A DNA stretch of 64,000 bases from Phyllostachys edulis (Eukaryota > Streptophyta > Magnoliopsida > Poales > Poaceae), in assembly GCA_036346405.1 (NCBI GenBank), contig CM070546.1:106026826-106090825 (forward strand), read 5' to 3'. Positions 34,828-48,985 of this stretch are shown piece after piece; position 1 is the first letter of the stretch, and every line of letters starts with the position of its first letter. The translations under genes and the position numbers were made by a program. A model generated the notes under the pieces. The model was not told the origin of the DNA, did not search any database, and saw nothing but the letters and a program-made list of their open reading frames with translations.

Positions 34828-37800
34828 ATGCCTAGTCCAAGCGTCAACATTCTCTGCTGGAATGTGCGGGGTCTCAACAATCAGGCTAGGTTATCACTCG
34901 TTCGGGAGACCCTCTTGTCCACTACATGCCACCTTGTCTGCCTTCAGGAAACCAAACTGACGTTGGTAGACTAGAACCTTGCTTACTCCCTTGGGGAGTT
35001 CAACCTGCGGAACTTCGCCCATAACCCGGCGGAGGGCACGAGGGGCGGAATTCTCCTTCTCTGGAATGGTGAGTACATCGAGGTTGAAGACGTCCTCAAC
35101 TCGGCCTTCAGCCTGACGGCGACGGTCTTCCTTAAGGAGTGCAACTCGTCGTTGCGCCTCACGATAGTCTACGGACCATCCCAAAGCAGTAACAAGGGGG
35201 CCTTCCTACAAGAAATCGCCTCCTTAAAACCAACCACTGGCTCCAACTGGCTGGTCTTAGGAGATTTCAACCTCATCTACCGGGCTCAAGACAAAAATAA
35301 TTCCAACATTAACCCACGTCGAATGGCGCTCTTCCGCAACACCCTCAATGCTTGCGAGCTAAAAGAAATTCACCTCCAAAACAGAAAGTTCACTTGGAGC
35401 AGTGAACGCCAAAGACCCACTTTGGTCAGACTGGACAGAGTCTTTTCTAACGAAGGCTGGGACACCCTCTTCGATAACCACGTTCTTCAGGCGCTATCCT
35501 CTTCGCTTCCGACACGCCTCCTTCTTCTCCAACATTTGGCCCCGCCGCCTAAATCCTTCCGTTTCGAAAACTTCTGGATCAAGATGCCAGGGTTCCTCGA
35601 GACAGTAAAAAATGCATGGCTAGCACCTTGCATGCACACAGAACCCATGCATAGGTTGCACCACAAGCTAACGTCCACGGCTTCCGCTCTCAAATCGTGG
35701 AGCTCCTCCCTTTTCCCCCGGCCTAAGCTCTTCCTTCACATGGCCTTAGAACTTATTCTCCGGCTCGACGTGGCTCAAGAGTGCAGGGACTTGTCCTCAT
35801 CCGAACAGCTCTTGAGGGTCAACCTTAAGAAGAGAGTCCTGGGTCTGGCAGTGATTGAGCGAACCAAAAAGCGCCAGTGTTCCCGGATCACCAATATCAA
35901 AGAAAATGACGCTAATACAAAATTCTTCCATATTAAGGCAAACGGCCGCAAAAGGAAAAACTTCATCCAAAATCTTCAACACGGACAGGGCTGGGCGATC
36001 TCGCACTTAGAAAAAGAAGGCATTATTCAAAAGTATTTTCAAGAAATGTCACAAAGCCATTCAAGGACACGCACTCAACGGGAGACACTACACTTCGGGC
36101 GCAAGATTCAGAACTCGCAAGAGGCCTTCACAAAAACCGAAGTGCGCCTTGCTCTAGACCAACTTCCGGGAGACAAAGCCCCGGGGCCGGATGGTTTCTC
36201 CATAAATTTCTACAAATCTTGCTGGTCTGTCATCAAAACAGATATCATGACAGTTTTCCATAGCTTTCACTCCCTTCGAACGTCGCACCTTCATTTACTC
36301 AACGCTGCTAGCATTGTGCTGATCCCAAAAAAGGAGGGAGCCGACAAAGTGCAAGACTATAGACCTATCAGCTTCATTCATAGGATTGGCAAGTGGATCG
36401 CCAAAACACTTGCGCGGCGGTTGGCGCTGTGTCTCAATAGCTTGGTCTCACGAGCTCAGAGTGCCTTCATCAAGACAAGAAGCATTCACGACAACTTTCT
36501 CTACGTTCGCAACCTGATTACCAGACTTCACCGCTCCAAAACCCCCTCTCTCTTCTTCAAGCTAGACATAGCCAAGGCCTTCGATTCGGTCCATTGGGAC
36601 TATCTTCTGGATCTGCTGCGCAAAAGAGGATTCCCCCTTAGATGGACAAACTGGGTGGCAGCCCTCTTAAGGTCCGCCTCGTCGAAAGTCCTTCTCAACG
36701 GCATCCCTAGCAATGCGATCATTCATGGACGGGGCTTGCGACAAGGAGACCCCCTTTCGCCTTTCCTTTTCATCCTGGCCATCGACCCCATCCAAAGTCT
36801 CCTAGAGGCGCTCACGACTTGGCTACCTCGCTCAAGGACCGCTTCAGCCCTAATCAACTTCCATCTACGCAGACGATGCGGCCATCTTCATCAACCCTAA
36901 CCGAAGCGAATTATTCATGATCACTCAGATTATTCTCAATTTCGGGAAGGCCATCGGACTCCATACCAACTTCTAGAAAAAGCACAGTGCTCCCAATCAG
37001 CTGCGACTACTTAGACCTTACCTCGGTTCTCCACGACTGCCCGGCAATCCGATCAACCTTCCCGATCAAGTTTTTGGGACTCGCCACCTACAAAAAGCTC
37101 AGTAAAGTGGACTTCCAACCACTTCTAGACAAGGTATGGAAGACTAGGCTGGTGGCAGGGCATCTCCTATCTCAAAGTAGTATGACCACTTTAGTTAAAT
37201 CGGTGCTCACATCGATTCCAATTTACTTTCTCACAATCTTCAAAATCCCCAAAGAGATTCTCCACACCATAGACAAATTAAGGCGACGGTTCCTCTGGGC
37301 CGGACATGAAAATCTCTCGGGTGCCAAATGCAAAATCAACTGGGAAGAGTGTGACGTCCAACACATCTTGGCGGTCTAGGCATCCTTAGTCTACCGTGAC
37401 TTCTTCAAAGAATCGATCGCTACTGCTCGCAAGAATGGAAGAACCCATCTAAACCCCGGGTCAAGATGGAAATCCTTTGTTACGACTCGGACCAAATCTT
37501 TTCTGGGCGGCAACAAGGGTCTCTCTCGGGGATGGAAAAATGGCTAAATTCTGGTTTTCAGCCTGGCTTTCTGCAGAGGCCCCCAAAGACATAGCTCCTA
37601 AGATTTTGCTTCTTCCTTTCGCAAATATCAGACTGTGTTCTCGGCATTACAGAATGGGTGATGGATGCAGGACATCGACCTCAAGATAGGCTTTACAGCA
37701 CTTCACATCGAACAATTCGTAATCCTGTGGACCAAAATCAACCAAATCCATCTGACTCAAGGAATACCTAATGAGATTGTCTGGAAACTAAGTCAGAACG

Positions 37801-38351
37801 GAACCTACTCTTCTAGATCAGCCTACGCTTTACTTTTTTTGGGCTCCATAGCGACTAACTTCAAACAGTTAATCTGGCAATCCCAAGCCCCTCTAAAGGG
37901 GAAACTTTTCGCCTAGTTAGCAATTCAAAACAAGCTCTGGACCTCAGACAGGCTTGAGGCAAGGGGATGGCCAAACCAACACTTCTGTCCCCTCTGCAGA
38001 CACACTCCAGAAACAGCCTTACACCTTCTCGCACAATGCCGTTTCTCTGGACGCATTTGGGGGCTTATGGCAGACTGGTCGAGGTTGCAAAGCCTTCAAC
38101 CCTCCGCCTGGCCTCCCTGCATGAACATCCAAGATTGGTGGATCAGCGTGGCAAATGGGTCAGGTTCCCTTAGGAAGACCAGGACGACGACCTTGATCTT
38201 AATCTCTTGGGAACTCTGGAAGGAGAAAAACACGAGAATCTTCAACACTAGAGCAACTTCGCCTCTAGACCTTCTAGCTAAGATCAAAGAGGAGGAAAGA
38301 GTTTGGTTCCTAGTGGGGGCTAAATCTTTGGAGTTTTTTTGTTCTCTGTAA
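34828..38351 (+). pseudogene. LINE ORF2: endonuclease and reverse transcriptase
   Basis: ATG 34828 starts MPSPSVNILCWNVRGLNNQ, the usual opening of an APE-type endonuclease; catalytic-type motifs CLQETK, YGPS and GDFNLI follow. A TAG lies in frame at 34972. The reverse transcriptase begins near 36150 (DKAPGPDGFSINFYK) with KLDIAKAFDSVHWDYL and GLRQGDPLSPFLF. The catalytic YADD (36866-36877) is in another frame, so a shift lies just before it. The C-terminal zf-RVT region (CPLCRHTPETALHLLAQC, about 37990) ends at 38351. The endonuclease SDH motif expected near 35510 is not intact. The protein would nick DNA and copy the LINE RNA. Confidence 0.92.
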
Positions 38352-38469
38352 TTAAGGCTCTCTGTTTTTAACTCTGGCTTTGTGCGGTTTCACACCGCTC
38401 CTTTTCTATTAATATAACGAGCAATCTATCTGCCGGTTTCTTTAAAAAAAATAATAAATTAGCTATATA

Positions 38470-39443
38470 TAGTCAACATGGCATGCGCGAACTCCATTTG
38501 CTCGTTGGAACAATCACGAGCTATCTATATCTAATCCGATGAGATTAAGACCTCAGACCAATCCTGTGCTCACTGATTAAAAGACCGAATTGAAGGCCTT
38601 TGTTTGCATCGTCCACGCGTTGCTGTCGGTCTCTGTTGATCAAGATGGCACCAAGCAAGTATTGTTCTGTACAGTGACAGTCCAGAATTAACAAAGTTCC
38701 AGCATTGTTTTCCTCGCCGGTGCGAATTGCTTGGAAGACCAGCAAGTCACTCATGATATATACATGCATATATATCCCTGGAAAGAGCTGTGGGATTATC
38801 CTGTTAATTCATCCCCTAGCTTAGCTAGAATAATGCCGGATTGTCTGCGAGCTGGCAGAACTGTTAGTAGGGCTACAGCTTTAGTATTTTCCTTATGAAA
38901 TCCAACGTACTTGAGTTGAGTTTTAGTACTAAAAAATTCAATTGGATGCTTAACTTTGTTTACTAATCACAACGTAATCAACAATCATAATAACACTATA
39001 TTCAGCAACAAAGTTCAAGGAGAGCATTATCAAACAATGCACAAAGGTACAGCACTTGTATAACTCCGTTTCACTAAATGTAATATACACAGGAACTACT
39101 GAGCTCCATGTCATAGTCACACTTGCTTTGTATAGTCACAAGCTTCGTATCATATGACTGTATATTTAGTTCGGTGACACTGCAAAGATATTTAACTAAA
39201 TCGATCGCACTATCAATCAATTCCAAAAATACGTGCCAGCTCTTTCTTCACTGAACCTCGGAGAAGTAGAGAAGGCCCGTACGGTACGTGTAGTATGTAG
39301 AGACAATGGGTTTTTAACTTTTACGCACCAAACAGTAGCAGCTTTAGATCACCACCTGCCGATTAACCATACTTTCGAGCAGAAAGTATGTGCAGACTGG
39401 TAAACTTCGACAGTAAGCCTGTCATACTCACACTGTCGTACAC
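38470..39443. other. Intergenic DNA, no gene seen
   Basis: Host-like sequence between the LINE and the MULE. No coding similarity on either strand. Together with 50805-51149 it probably formed the distal upstream region of the NAC gene before the MULE arrived. Confidence 0.55.
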
Positions 39444-39941
39444 GGTTAAAGAACTTTTTTAAAAAAAATAATATATTTTTAATAGAATTACAAAAATAAA
39501 TGCTCGTATAATACAATTATAAAAATTGGCTTCTGTCATCGTTTCAGCTGGCAAAATGGCTATGTCACCATTTAGAATGGCGACAGGGATCGTGTCGCCA
39601 TCCAAACAATATGAAATATCTCTATAGCCATTTCGAATGGTGGCAGAGACATAAGTCGCCATTTGAATTGGTGACAAGGATCCTATCGCCAATCCAAATA
39701 GCGATAGGATATGGATTTTTTTTCACATAAAATTGAAATTAGCGGTAAACAGAAACAGAAAAATAAGTGCTTACATTGCTCATCATAAGAAACAGAAACA
39801 GAAAGTAATAAGAAACAATATTAGCGGTAATACATAGGCTGCACATAATTATTCGACGCATGAAAATACCATCAGTACATCGGACAACACAACTAAATAA
39901 ACATACATCATCACATAGTTGTTCGACAAATCACAATGATA

Positions 39942-41647
39942 TTAAGCAAAACATTCATCATAAGATATTTCAATAAGGTAAATCATCGCCGTGGCTGCCA
40001 CCTCCACGTTCGCCATATGTCGACATCCACAGTGCCCACCTTGAGTGGGGCGGTCAGGTGAGGTTCCCATGGAGCCGGTCTGACTGCCGGCCTCTCCTTC
40101 GCGCTGTTCATTTCTCACATAGCAATACTTTAAGGTATGTCCGGGCTCCCTACAAATAGAGCACTTCTTCCTACGATGTCTGGCTTTTGATTTGTCCATG
40201 TTGTTCTTGATACGTCGTCTCTACCTCTAGCCAACCGTTCCCTTAAGCCTTTTAATGTCGACGACCCATATTTGCTACTCCCAAGTAGGATGGCTAGTGA
40301 AATGACCAACTATGTTGTAACCATACAACTATTCACTCTAGGTTAGCATTGCCTCTTCCTTGGTGAAATATTCAGACAAGTATTGGCCAGGATGCTGCGC
40401 TAGCGTCGAACACACAGCCATCACATGTGAGCATGATCTATACAGAAGAAGTGGCTTGTTGCAAGTGCATATGCAACAAGCGCGGCTAAGTGTGCACTCC
40501 TGGATGATCCTATCACGGTTCGTCCTACAGTGTCCTTTCTTCCTGCGAAGTACCTCGAAATGAAGCTCCCTTGTGCCCATCTTAAATGCCATGTGTATCT
40601 CACCCTTTTCGCTCTTCTCCTCCATGTACTTTGTGATCATGGCGGAGTACAGTACTCTGTCATTTGCCATGAAGAGCGATGCGATGTTGCTTCAGTCAAC
40701 AAAGTATTTTGTGGTACCACACAGAACTGCCTTCACAATACCTACCAAAGGGAGGCACCTTGCGCTATGCATGAACCAATTGTACACCTCAACTAGATCC
40801 GTTGTCATGACACCATACCGAGCACCATCCTTGTCATGTAGTAATGACTACTTCACATTAAGCTCTTGCTCAATCCAGTCCGCGAAGCATTTCACCTACC
40901 TATCAGTCTTCCTTATCAAATTGGGACCATCTATGGGTAACTGGGGCAGTGACTCAGGGAGATTTTCAGCTTTTGTGGCGGGCTTCTTCGCTACCTCCCT
41001 TCTGTGCATCCTCATCAGCTCATTCAGAGTTTTCCAGAGTGCATCAAACTTCTTCTGCTAGTTCTGGTTGCACAGCCGCTTGAAAAGGTTCATCAAGTCC
41101 GTGTTGTGAAACTGCTTATAAAAGTTTGCACCCATGCGCCTCATGCACCACCTACTCTGTAGATCCACCTATGGAAGTGGCTTGCCTTCCCTTTGCTGTA
41201 GCTGAGTTATTGCACTCAACAGGCCAGCATACTGGTCATGTATGACGCATACATTAGGATGACCTGGTACAACATAAATCTTCGCGTTCCTCAGAAACTA
41301 CAACCAATTGTCGGTGTTGTCAGTTTTGATGAATGCAAACACCACAGGTAGAACCTGGTTGTTCCCATCCGTTACAATTGCAGTAAGTATTTGCCCCTTA
41401 TACTTCTTAGTCAAGAATGTGTCATCCACGCACAGAATTGGACGGTAATGCTGGAATATGCATTGATGCATGCATCAAAGACGAAGAATGCTCACTTCAG
41501 TACCCTCTTCCCGACAAACCACGGATACGTGGAATCTTGAATGTCGACATGAGTACCGGGATCCCTGTCCTGTATGACTCAGGATTGACCGAGCAGGTTG
41601 TGGTACGAGTCCTCGAATATACCGAACCTTACTTCTAATGCCTTATT
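39942..41647 (-). pseudogene. MULE transposase, C-terminal two thirds
   Basis: Reading the minus strand from 41647, the order is KALEVRF, the MULE catalytic region (DRDPGTHVDI at about 41560; FCAWMTH at about 41430; PNVCVIHDQYAGLLSAI at about 41250), RWCMRRMGANF near 41110, then the SWIM-type finger (CICTCNKPLLLYRSCSHVMAVC) at about 40410-40480 and a C-terminal CCHC knuckle (CSICREPGHTLKYC) at about 40130-40170. Many frame changes and stops interrupt it. The N-terminal part lies at 45584-46280, across the solo LTR. Confidence 0.85.
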
Positions 41648-44600
41648 TGTCGGACCCCCGGGCGTAGAATACCCGAAGACCCTATGTGTATACTGTACTA
41701 GTCCCATGCTCAGTGGCTAGTACACACATCCACAACATTTGGTATTTACATCCATACAATCACATATAAAAGTAAAGAAAAGGTACTTAACTTAAACTAT
41801 TACAAGTTATTACATCAACGGCCAACCGGCCAAATAAAAGTAGTCATCAGAGTAAAAATATAGCAGCGGAAGAAGTAATTAAAGTAACAAAATTCCAGTG
41901 GCATGCCAATCTGATCCCGTAGGCAACCGACAAGGAGCAAGGCCTAGATAGACCCATCACTGAACCCTCCGGTTCTGGGTGAAAAGAATGTGTTGTCTAG
42001 CGTCGGCTCATCCTTGAACTCTGAACAACATTATAAGCAAGATTGAGTATTTGTGTACTCAGCAAGACTTGTAGTGTGTCGCAAAATTATATTAAATGCA
42101 AGGCTATCAAAGGATGAGGCTCTACTCTACAAGTTATTTTGCTTAAAGCTATTTTTATTTGCAATATTCATAAGTAGTAATTTGCAACAGAATTTGAAAG
42201 AGCGATTTGAATATGTACATGACAGTAAGTAAAGAACTGAACAAATAATAACAACATCTCGTAACCCTTCTCGGTTACGAGCACAGAAGAAATAATGATA
42301 ACAACTCGCAACCCTCCTCGACTGTGAGACACATTCATGTTCAGCCATAGACATGGCAATTAACTCAATAAAATAAAACCCACAGTCATTGCCCAAGTTT
42401 TGTGACAAAACAGTTTTTGAAAATCAAAGCTAGCGACAGCCATACCAGCCGCACTAAGCACGCTCATGACCGTGAGCACGACTATTTAAATAGATTTTCA
42501 CTCTGCAGAGGTGTACAACTTTACCCATAGTACGTGAATATTCCAGTTATCCTGGAAGTCTGTATATCACTGCTCACTACCATAGGTTAGTAGTCTAGAG
42601 CTCGCGACACAACTTTTACATCATCTAGTCCTAACCTTGCATTAGCCCAACGAATGTTTCCTCACTCACCTAGATACCCTCCGTCCAGTGAGGCCCTCAC
42701 ATACCCGGATACCCCCCGTCAAGTGAGGCATTCACAGTTGTGTCGGCAAGCTTTGTGCCCAATACCGTGGTGAAGGGAGCCCCTTTGAACATGCCTACCT
42801 GGTCATGCCCGCACTCTACGGCCTACCTACGTGCAAGGCTAGTTTTTCGATGACTTAGTTAGCTACGATTATCCCAAACTAGCACATACGGTTGTACGAT
42901 TAGGTCTCAGTCCCGGAGTGGCTGGCTTCAATTCTTAACTGACCTGGGTGAGGATCTCCACCCTATCTACTACTGAGTCACAATCCTCACTTTCTCAAAA
43001 TACATTATAACTCGCTCGTGTCTAAAAACTAATTTTTTTTCATGTTTATTTCATACAAAATAACAGAGGTACCTCCTCTGGACATTTTTCAAAATACCGC
43101 AAATTCACAATTTAACATATTGTCATTTTATCAGTTTTTTTTGGAAAATCTATCGTTCTAGTAGCAGTTATGCGATAGTTGCACTCGAAAAATCTCAAAT
43201 GACATTATATATAGTCTAACCCATATTCTAATGGCTACAACAGTAAGGAATCAACACTACAAGGAGATATGTGTAGCAAATTGGATTAAAACTACCAATT
43301 TTCCTTTCATAACATTTTATGCAAAACATACACACATGCATACTAGATTTTACAAAACAAAGTACAATAAGTAAAATATTGGGATCAACATGATCAAAGG
43401 ACGTATTTGCCTTGCTCTTGCTATTCTGAATATATAGTTGGTTGGTCTTTGAAATAATTACTCGAGCAATCGACGTCTAAATCAAAAAGAGCCGGAAACG
43501 AATTAAATAACACCAATAAATTCAACACTGACCAACATCTAATATTTTTACATATTATGGTAGTTCACGATTTTAGATGAATTTAGAGAAAAAAATAATT
43601 TAATTTGGAGTTTTTATGCGAAAGTTATTAAGGTTTGAATTCTGCTCGGTTTGGAAAATCCAGAGAAAATGAGAAATACGCTTTCAAACAAAGAAAGCAC
43701 ATTCTCGCACACGCACTATTGAGGTTTACGCTTTCCAGTAAGGAAAGCATATTCTCCTCAGAACTAAAAGCGTATTTTCTATTTTCATTTGATTTTCCTT
43801 ATTATCCCGACAAGTGGGGTCCACTTGTTAGTGGCTCAGTTCACAAGAAAAGCGCATGGACTAAAGTCCACGCGCTCGGTCCACCGGTCCATGGACCAGA
43901 GCTCATTGTGCACTTAATGCACTGGGCCCGCATGTCAGCAACTCATTCAGAAATATCGATTAGTTTTAGTTTTTCTTAATCTTTTCGCTTGGTCCCACAT
44001 GTTAGCGACTTATGTATTAACTAATCGATAGCTAATCATTGCTTTGGCCTTAATGACTGAGATTTGGCCTTAATGACCTCGCTACAGTGCATGTCCACTT
44101 TGGATAGCACAGAGCAGCGTGGTGGCGCCAAGGCCAGCGCCACGCCATCGCCGTGCGGTGGCGCCGCTCGTGCTGAGGAATGCCCAAAATGGGTTCCTCA
44201 AGACGCTTGTACACTGCTGGTACCGTGGCGAGGCTCGGAGTGGCTCGACGCAATGTGCACCGGAGTTGAGCGACGGCGTTGCTACGGCAACGAGCCAAAG
44301 CTCAAACCAGTGATGCTCTCAACTAAAGATCGTGTGCATGAGCATCTACGGGCTACTAGAAGTATACCAGAGCAAGGAGGAAGGATGGAGATGGCTTGGC
44401 GATGAAGGTCAGCGGCAGCGTGAGGGTGCTCCACATGGAGAAGGCACTAGAGACGACGAGGAAGCTTGGGGAAGGTTGAGGGAGATCAGAGATGTCCTAG
44501 TGATGCTCCTGGTGCAAGGAATCGGTCCGAGGTGTAGTGAAGCTCCGGTGGCGACCGAGGCAGTGGAAATGATTGGAGATAAGGAAGAAACTCGAATTTG

Positions 44601-45578
44601 GCATTTCCTATGGATCAAAGAGAGAATGGAGTGAGAGGAAAGCTTCATGATGCTTTGGAACACGAGATGACATGAGAAGGGCAAAGAGAAACCCTTCTAA
44701 ACAGTGGAACGATGGTGGTGGCGCGGCGGCCAAAGCGGAGCTCAGAGCTCTACGGTGATTGAGCTCGATTGAGTGGAGAAGAAGGTGAGGAAAGGAGCGC
44801 ACTGGTGAGGAAAAGAGATAACGGAGCTCAGGGTGGATTTATATAGGTTGAGGGGCAGAGTAGAGCGAGGGAGAGCTCAGGCAACCACGGGAAATGGTGG
44901 TGACATCCTCGGGTGTACGGGCAGGGATGGAGCACGGCCGGGTAGGTATGGGCGTGGAGACGACTGGCGAAGCGACCGTGGTGGTTGGACGGTGGAAACC
45001 ATGGGCGCGCGGCAGAGAGCTCGCGAGCGTGCACTGGCGTGTGCGCTGGCGAGCGAGCGATGGTGGATGAAGGTCCTTGCTCGTGGGGTCCGCTTGCCAG
45101 GGAGAGAGGGAGAGGGAGAGTTAGGTTTTAGGTTTTGATTTTCGGCTGAATTATTTTGCTGATTTTATTTACCAAGCAAACGACTTCAGAATTTTATGAA
45201 ATTTTTTTGTGAGGGCTCTTGACCTAATGTACCTTCTCCTGTAAATTTTTTAGAGATTTATACCTTATGTGAATTTCTCAAAAAATTGTGTAAGTTTCTG
45301 TTCTTATGTGTTTGTAATTGTTTTTCTTAACAAGTTTTCACATAAATGTTTTGGTGAATTATTCCTGGGAGATTATGCTCGAAATAATTCTCTCATTTAA
45401 TATTGTTACTTTGTTTTATCTAATTTCTTTTGAGTACATGTTTGTTTGTATTCCATAATTTGCTTTTTATACAAAAGTCAAAATTCAAACATGTGTAGTA
45501 TATGCAAAAATGATCAAAGCATTTTTCCTAGTGCATTTATAATTCATATCCCCAAAATGTAGATTTTGGGATGTTACA
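41648..45578 (-). mobile_element. Second very long solo LTR (3.9 kb), same family as 25187-29598
   Basis: The plus-strand ends are TGTCGGACCCCCGGG and TTTTGGGATGTTACA, matching the family of 25187-29598, and the interior shares phrases such as GCAGAGGTG-TACA-CTTTACCCA. The flanks TTATT (41643-41647) and TTGTT (45579-45583) form a 4/5 duplication. It sits in the MULE transposase gene: on the minus strand the code reads KAWRAKN before it and KALEVRF after it, in frame if one duplication is removed. A minus-strand TATA box lies near 44836-44848. No gag or pol is present. Confidence 0.83.
44836..44848 (-). promoter_or_regulatory. TATA box of the second long solo LTR
   Basis: The minus strand reads CCTATATAAATCC followed by a pyrimidine-rich leader, the same arrangement as in the related LTR. 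Confidence 0.6.
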
Positions 45579-45583
45579 TTGTT

Positions 45584-46280
45584 CTTCGCCCTCCAAGCCT
45601 TAGCATAATTGATTGTGTACTGAAACCTTAACTCTATTGCCCGAATGACGGATCGTGGCTCAAAATCCAGGTTATCCACGATCTCACCATACATGATATT
45701 TGTAATGAAGCCTAGTGACAGGTTCTTGTGATTCATAGACGACACATCTGTGAGGGATTAGTTTAGAGCATTTCCAGTAGGTGTCCCACTTAGGCTGGAA
45801 TGCGTGCACTCGCCAAGGACATCTCTCTATCTCACACTTCACGTCGTAGCACATAGGGTTAGACTTCACTACTATGAATATCCGCCGCAGCAACAAGGCC
45901 TAGAATTTCACAACTTCTTGCACCGTCTCCTTACATTTGTACATGGCTCCTTGCCTGATCTTATTCTGGTGTTACTCTCACGGTACACGGGATCCTTCGT
46001 CCACGACGATGTTAACGAATTGGTATGTGTTCCACTCAGATAGAACCGCCTGCTGTTTCCCACCATCCTTATTATCCGAACCTTCATCTTCCGACAATGC
46101 CTCGTAGTCCCGGTCTTCGAGCGGCACCTTTTCAACTTGGGCTTCGATCTCATCACTTTTGTTTGCAATCTCACTAGCTTCCCCGATCAAAGGAGCTTTT
46201 TCGACCCTGTCTTCATCAACGACATCAAGAACTCTCCGACCTTTGGCCATTGTGTGCGCTGCGCTGGTTGGACTCCCCAA
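45584..46280 (-). pseudogene. MULE transposase, N-terminal part
   Basis: The minus strand gives an acidic segment (YEALSEDEGSDNKDGGK, about 46060), then a MuDR-type DNA-binding region with CEIERCPWRVHAF near 45820, PHRC near 45770, and the typical VIRAIELRFQYTINYAKAWRAKN running to 45584, where the solo LTR starts. Frame changes separate the parts. Further N-terminal sequence toward 46600 is not clearly recognisable. Confidence 0.8.
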
Positions 46281-46711
46281 CTTTTCGGCATCACCACTAA
46301 CTACCCCTTGTTCAGCCGCATAAGCAGGCGAAGCTTTGATACATGCCTAGGCTAGAAGGACCAAATCCTACTCGTGCTCCCTCGACATACTTAGGTATGA
46401 CTGTCATGACCTCATTCCCTTCAGCTGCACTAACTCCCAATGTGTGCCCTGTGGTGTCTGTGTGGCAACGCAGCTCAATTCAGATCGTGAAGAGCATGGT
46501 CCAACTCGAAGGTGTAATACAATCACTGTATCACAGCGCTCCATGCACACTGCTCTGGTCTTATTAGGCTGACGATCACTGATTGGGAATAACACAAATC
46601 AACCCCTTGGGACCCTCCAAAAGAGTCTCTTGACCTAAGTAAATTTTAAAATTGACTGTGTTTGACATATCTATGTACTGCACCATAAACAAGATTTATA
46701 TGATTAACCAC
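46281..46711. other. MULE sequence upstream of the transposase
   Basis: Minus-strand upstream of the recognisable transposase and left of the CACTA insertion. Probably N-terminal coding remnants or leader; no clear similarity. Confidence 0.45.
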
Positions 46712-46929
46712 CACTACTACAGAAAAAGGTCTTCACAAACGGTTCAAAAACGTCATCACAGATGGTTTCGTGAGCCGTCTGAGTTTATAGGTCAGTGATG
46801 ACATGAGGTCTTTACAGACGGTTTTCGAACCGTCTGTGATGCATATTATCACAGACGGTTATTAACTCAAAACCGTCTGTGATAGTTGACTATCACATAC
46901 GGTTTTTAGATGAAACTGCTCGTGTTATA

Positions 46930-47455
<526 letters not shown>

Positions 47456-48844
47456 ATGGAATGGTAGGACATACCTGGGACGCAAGGGAGGAGAACTTGA
47501 CTGGCATGAATAGGGTTACATAGACAAAGGTGAAATGAATGGCGAGAGACAGGTGAAGAGGTGTTGTAGTAGTTTTTGACTCATTTGGTCTTGTTTTGGA
47601 ATAGAATACACACCAATTAATAAATAATTAAGGATCAGAGGCACAAGCTAGGTAAAAATTCCATAAATTTCTATGTTAATTGCAGCTTTACAAATTAGCC
47701 TAACCTTTACAAATTTGAAAAGTTAATTGCAGCTTTCAAAAGCAGAATACCATATCAGAACATACCATAAGATTAGTTACAAATTAGCATATTGTTTGAG
47801 ATACATTGCAGCAAAAGGGCATTTTGTAACCTTGAAAGAAACCTGAAAACTTGTAATACGCTGTTGTTGAGTAAAGCTAAAGTGATACAATGCTAATCCA
47901 GATCTGTTAAGAGTAAGAGTTTCACAGATAGCCAGCTCTGATTTGTCCCAGTAGTTGGGATAGTTTTTGAAAAAAAAAATATAAATATATCTATACATTT
48001 CTACCCTACTTTAGTATATTCTAACAATAAGGCTCTCTCTACTATTTTCCTTCTAAAAAATCCAAAATGCCGCCAATGAAATTAGGAGGTCACAGAATCG
48101 CATCAAGACCTAAACCGGTAAATGTCTCATGTATGTTTCAAAGAGGCACATATCTTACTTGGGTCCGGTGACATTATTGGGCCTGTGGTAGATGTGCAGA
48201 ACTCCATCAAAGTACCATATAAGATGTTACCTAGTTGAAGAAATCAACAGGTATGAACAAGCAAAAAATAAGGCATTAGTACATGAAACACTTACATGGT
48301 GTGATTTATCCTAAGAATAGATGGTGATTATAGACTTACTATTAACAGAGAGCCATTAGTTAAGATTCTCTCCAGGAGGCAATCAAATTGCCTCCCTCAG
48401 ATTGCCACTTCTTAAGGTTGCATCAATGTGTTTTTTCAGAAGACAGCAAGGCCAAGGGTGTCCAAACCGACCATCAACCGACAAGGTAGCTCACATTGCA
48501 GCTCGATTCACATGAATACGAACAGCACAAACCAATAGGTGATAGATCTGTCTTACCTCGACATGGTCGCGCGCCCCAGGGGGAGGAGGAAGAGGGTAAG
48601 GCAACGTCACCGTAGTTGTAGCACGACCGTGATACTGAACAAGACACTCTTATCGTACGAGTGTCTTATGCAGTGCACTATGGTGTCACAACCGGCGTCG
48701 ACGGGAAGAAAGACGACGTCGGCGATGGGGTCGGGTGGCGACATCGAGGTCGGGGCACTCGGGTGGGTAGGGGAACAAACGAGAGTAAGGGCGCTGGGGA
48801 GTGATGAGTTAGGAAACAAATCCTAGCGGGCTCCTACTAATAAA
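47456..48844. other. Central part of the CACTA derivative
   Basis: Mostly AT-rich non-coding sequence. On the minus strand a short frame at 48819-48607 (MFPNSSLPSALTLVCSPTH) lies just downstream of the internal hairpin array; it may be the first exon of a small gene or chance. I do not recognise it. Confidence 0.4.
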
Positions 48845-48985
48845 GAGAGTTATCACAGATGGTTCTATCAATAGAACCGTTCGTGATATGAGACCATATC
48901 ACGGATGGTTCTATTGTAGAACGCCTATGGTATGAGATCATATCATGGACGGTTCCATAATAGAACCGTCTGTGATATGGTTGTT
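48845..48985 (-). promoter_or_regulatory. Internal hairpin-motif array of the CACTA derivative
   Basis: Three copies of the family hairpin (for example ATCACAGATGGTTCTAT...ATAGAACCGTTCGTGAT) sit in the middle of the element, as in the larger CACTA element at 21405-21575. Promoter function is inferred from position only. Confidence 0.5.

Larger units (their letters stand above)
30157..38453 (+). mobile_element. L1-type LINE, about 8.3 kb, near full length
   Basis: A perfect 16-bp target-site duplication, ATAAATTAGCTATATA, lies at 30141-30156 and 38454-38469. The element contains an ORF1 region with a double zinc knuckle and a DUF4283-like domain, an ORF2 with endonuclease, reverse transcriptase and zf-RVT regions, and a short A-rich tail before the right duplication. 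The long duplication and A-tail are the mark of target-primed reverse transcription. ORFs carry stops and shifts, so this copy is inactive. Confidence 0.93.
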
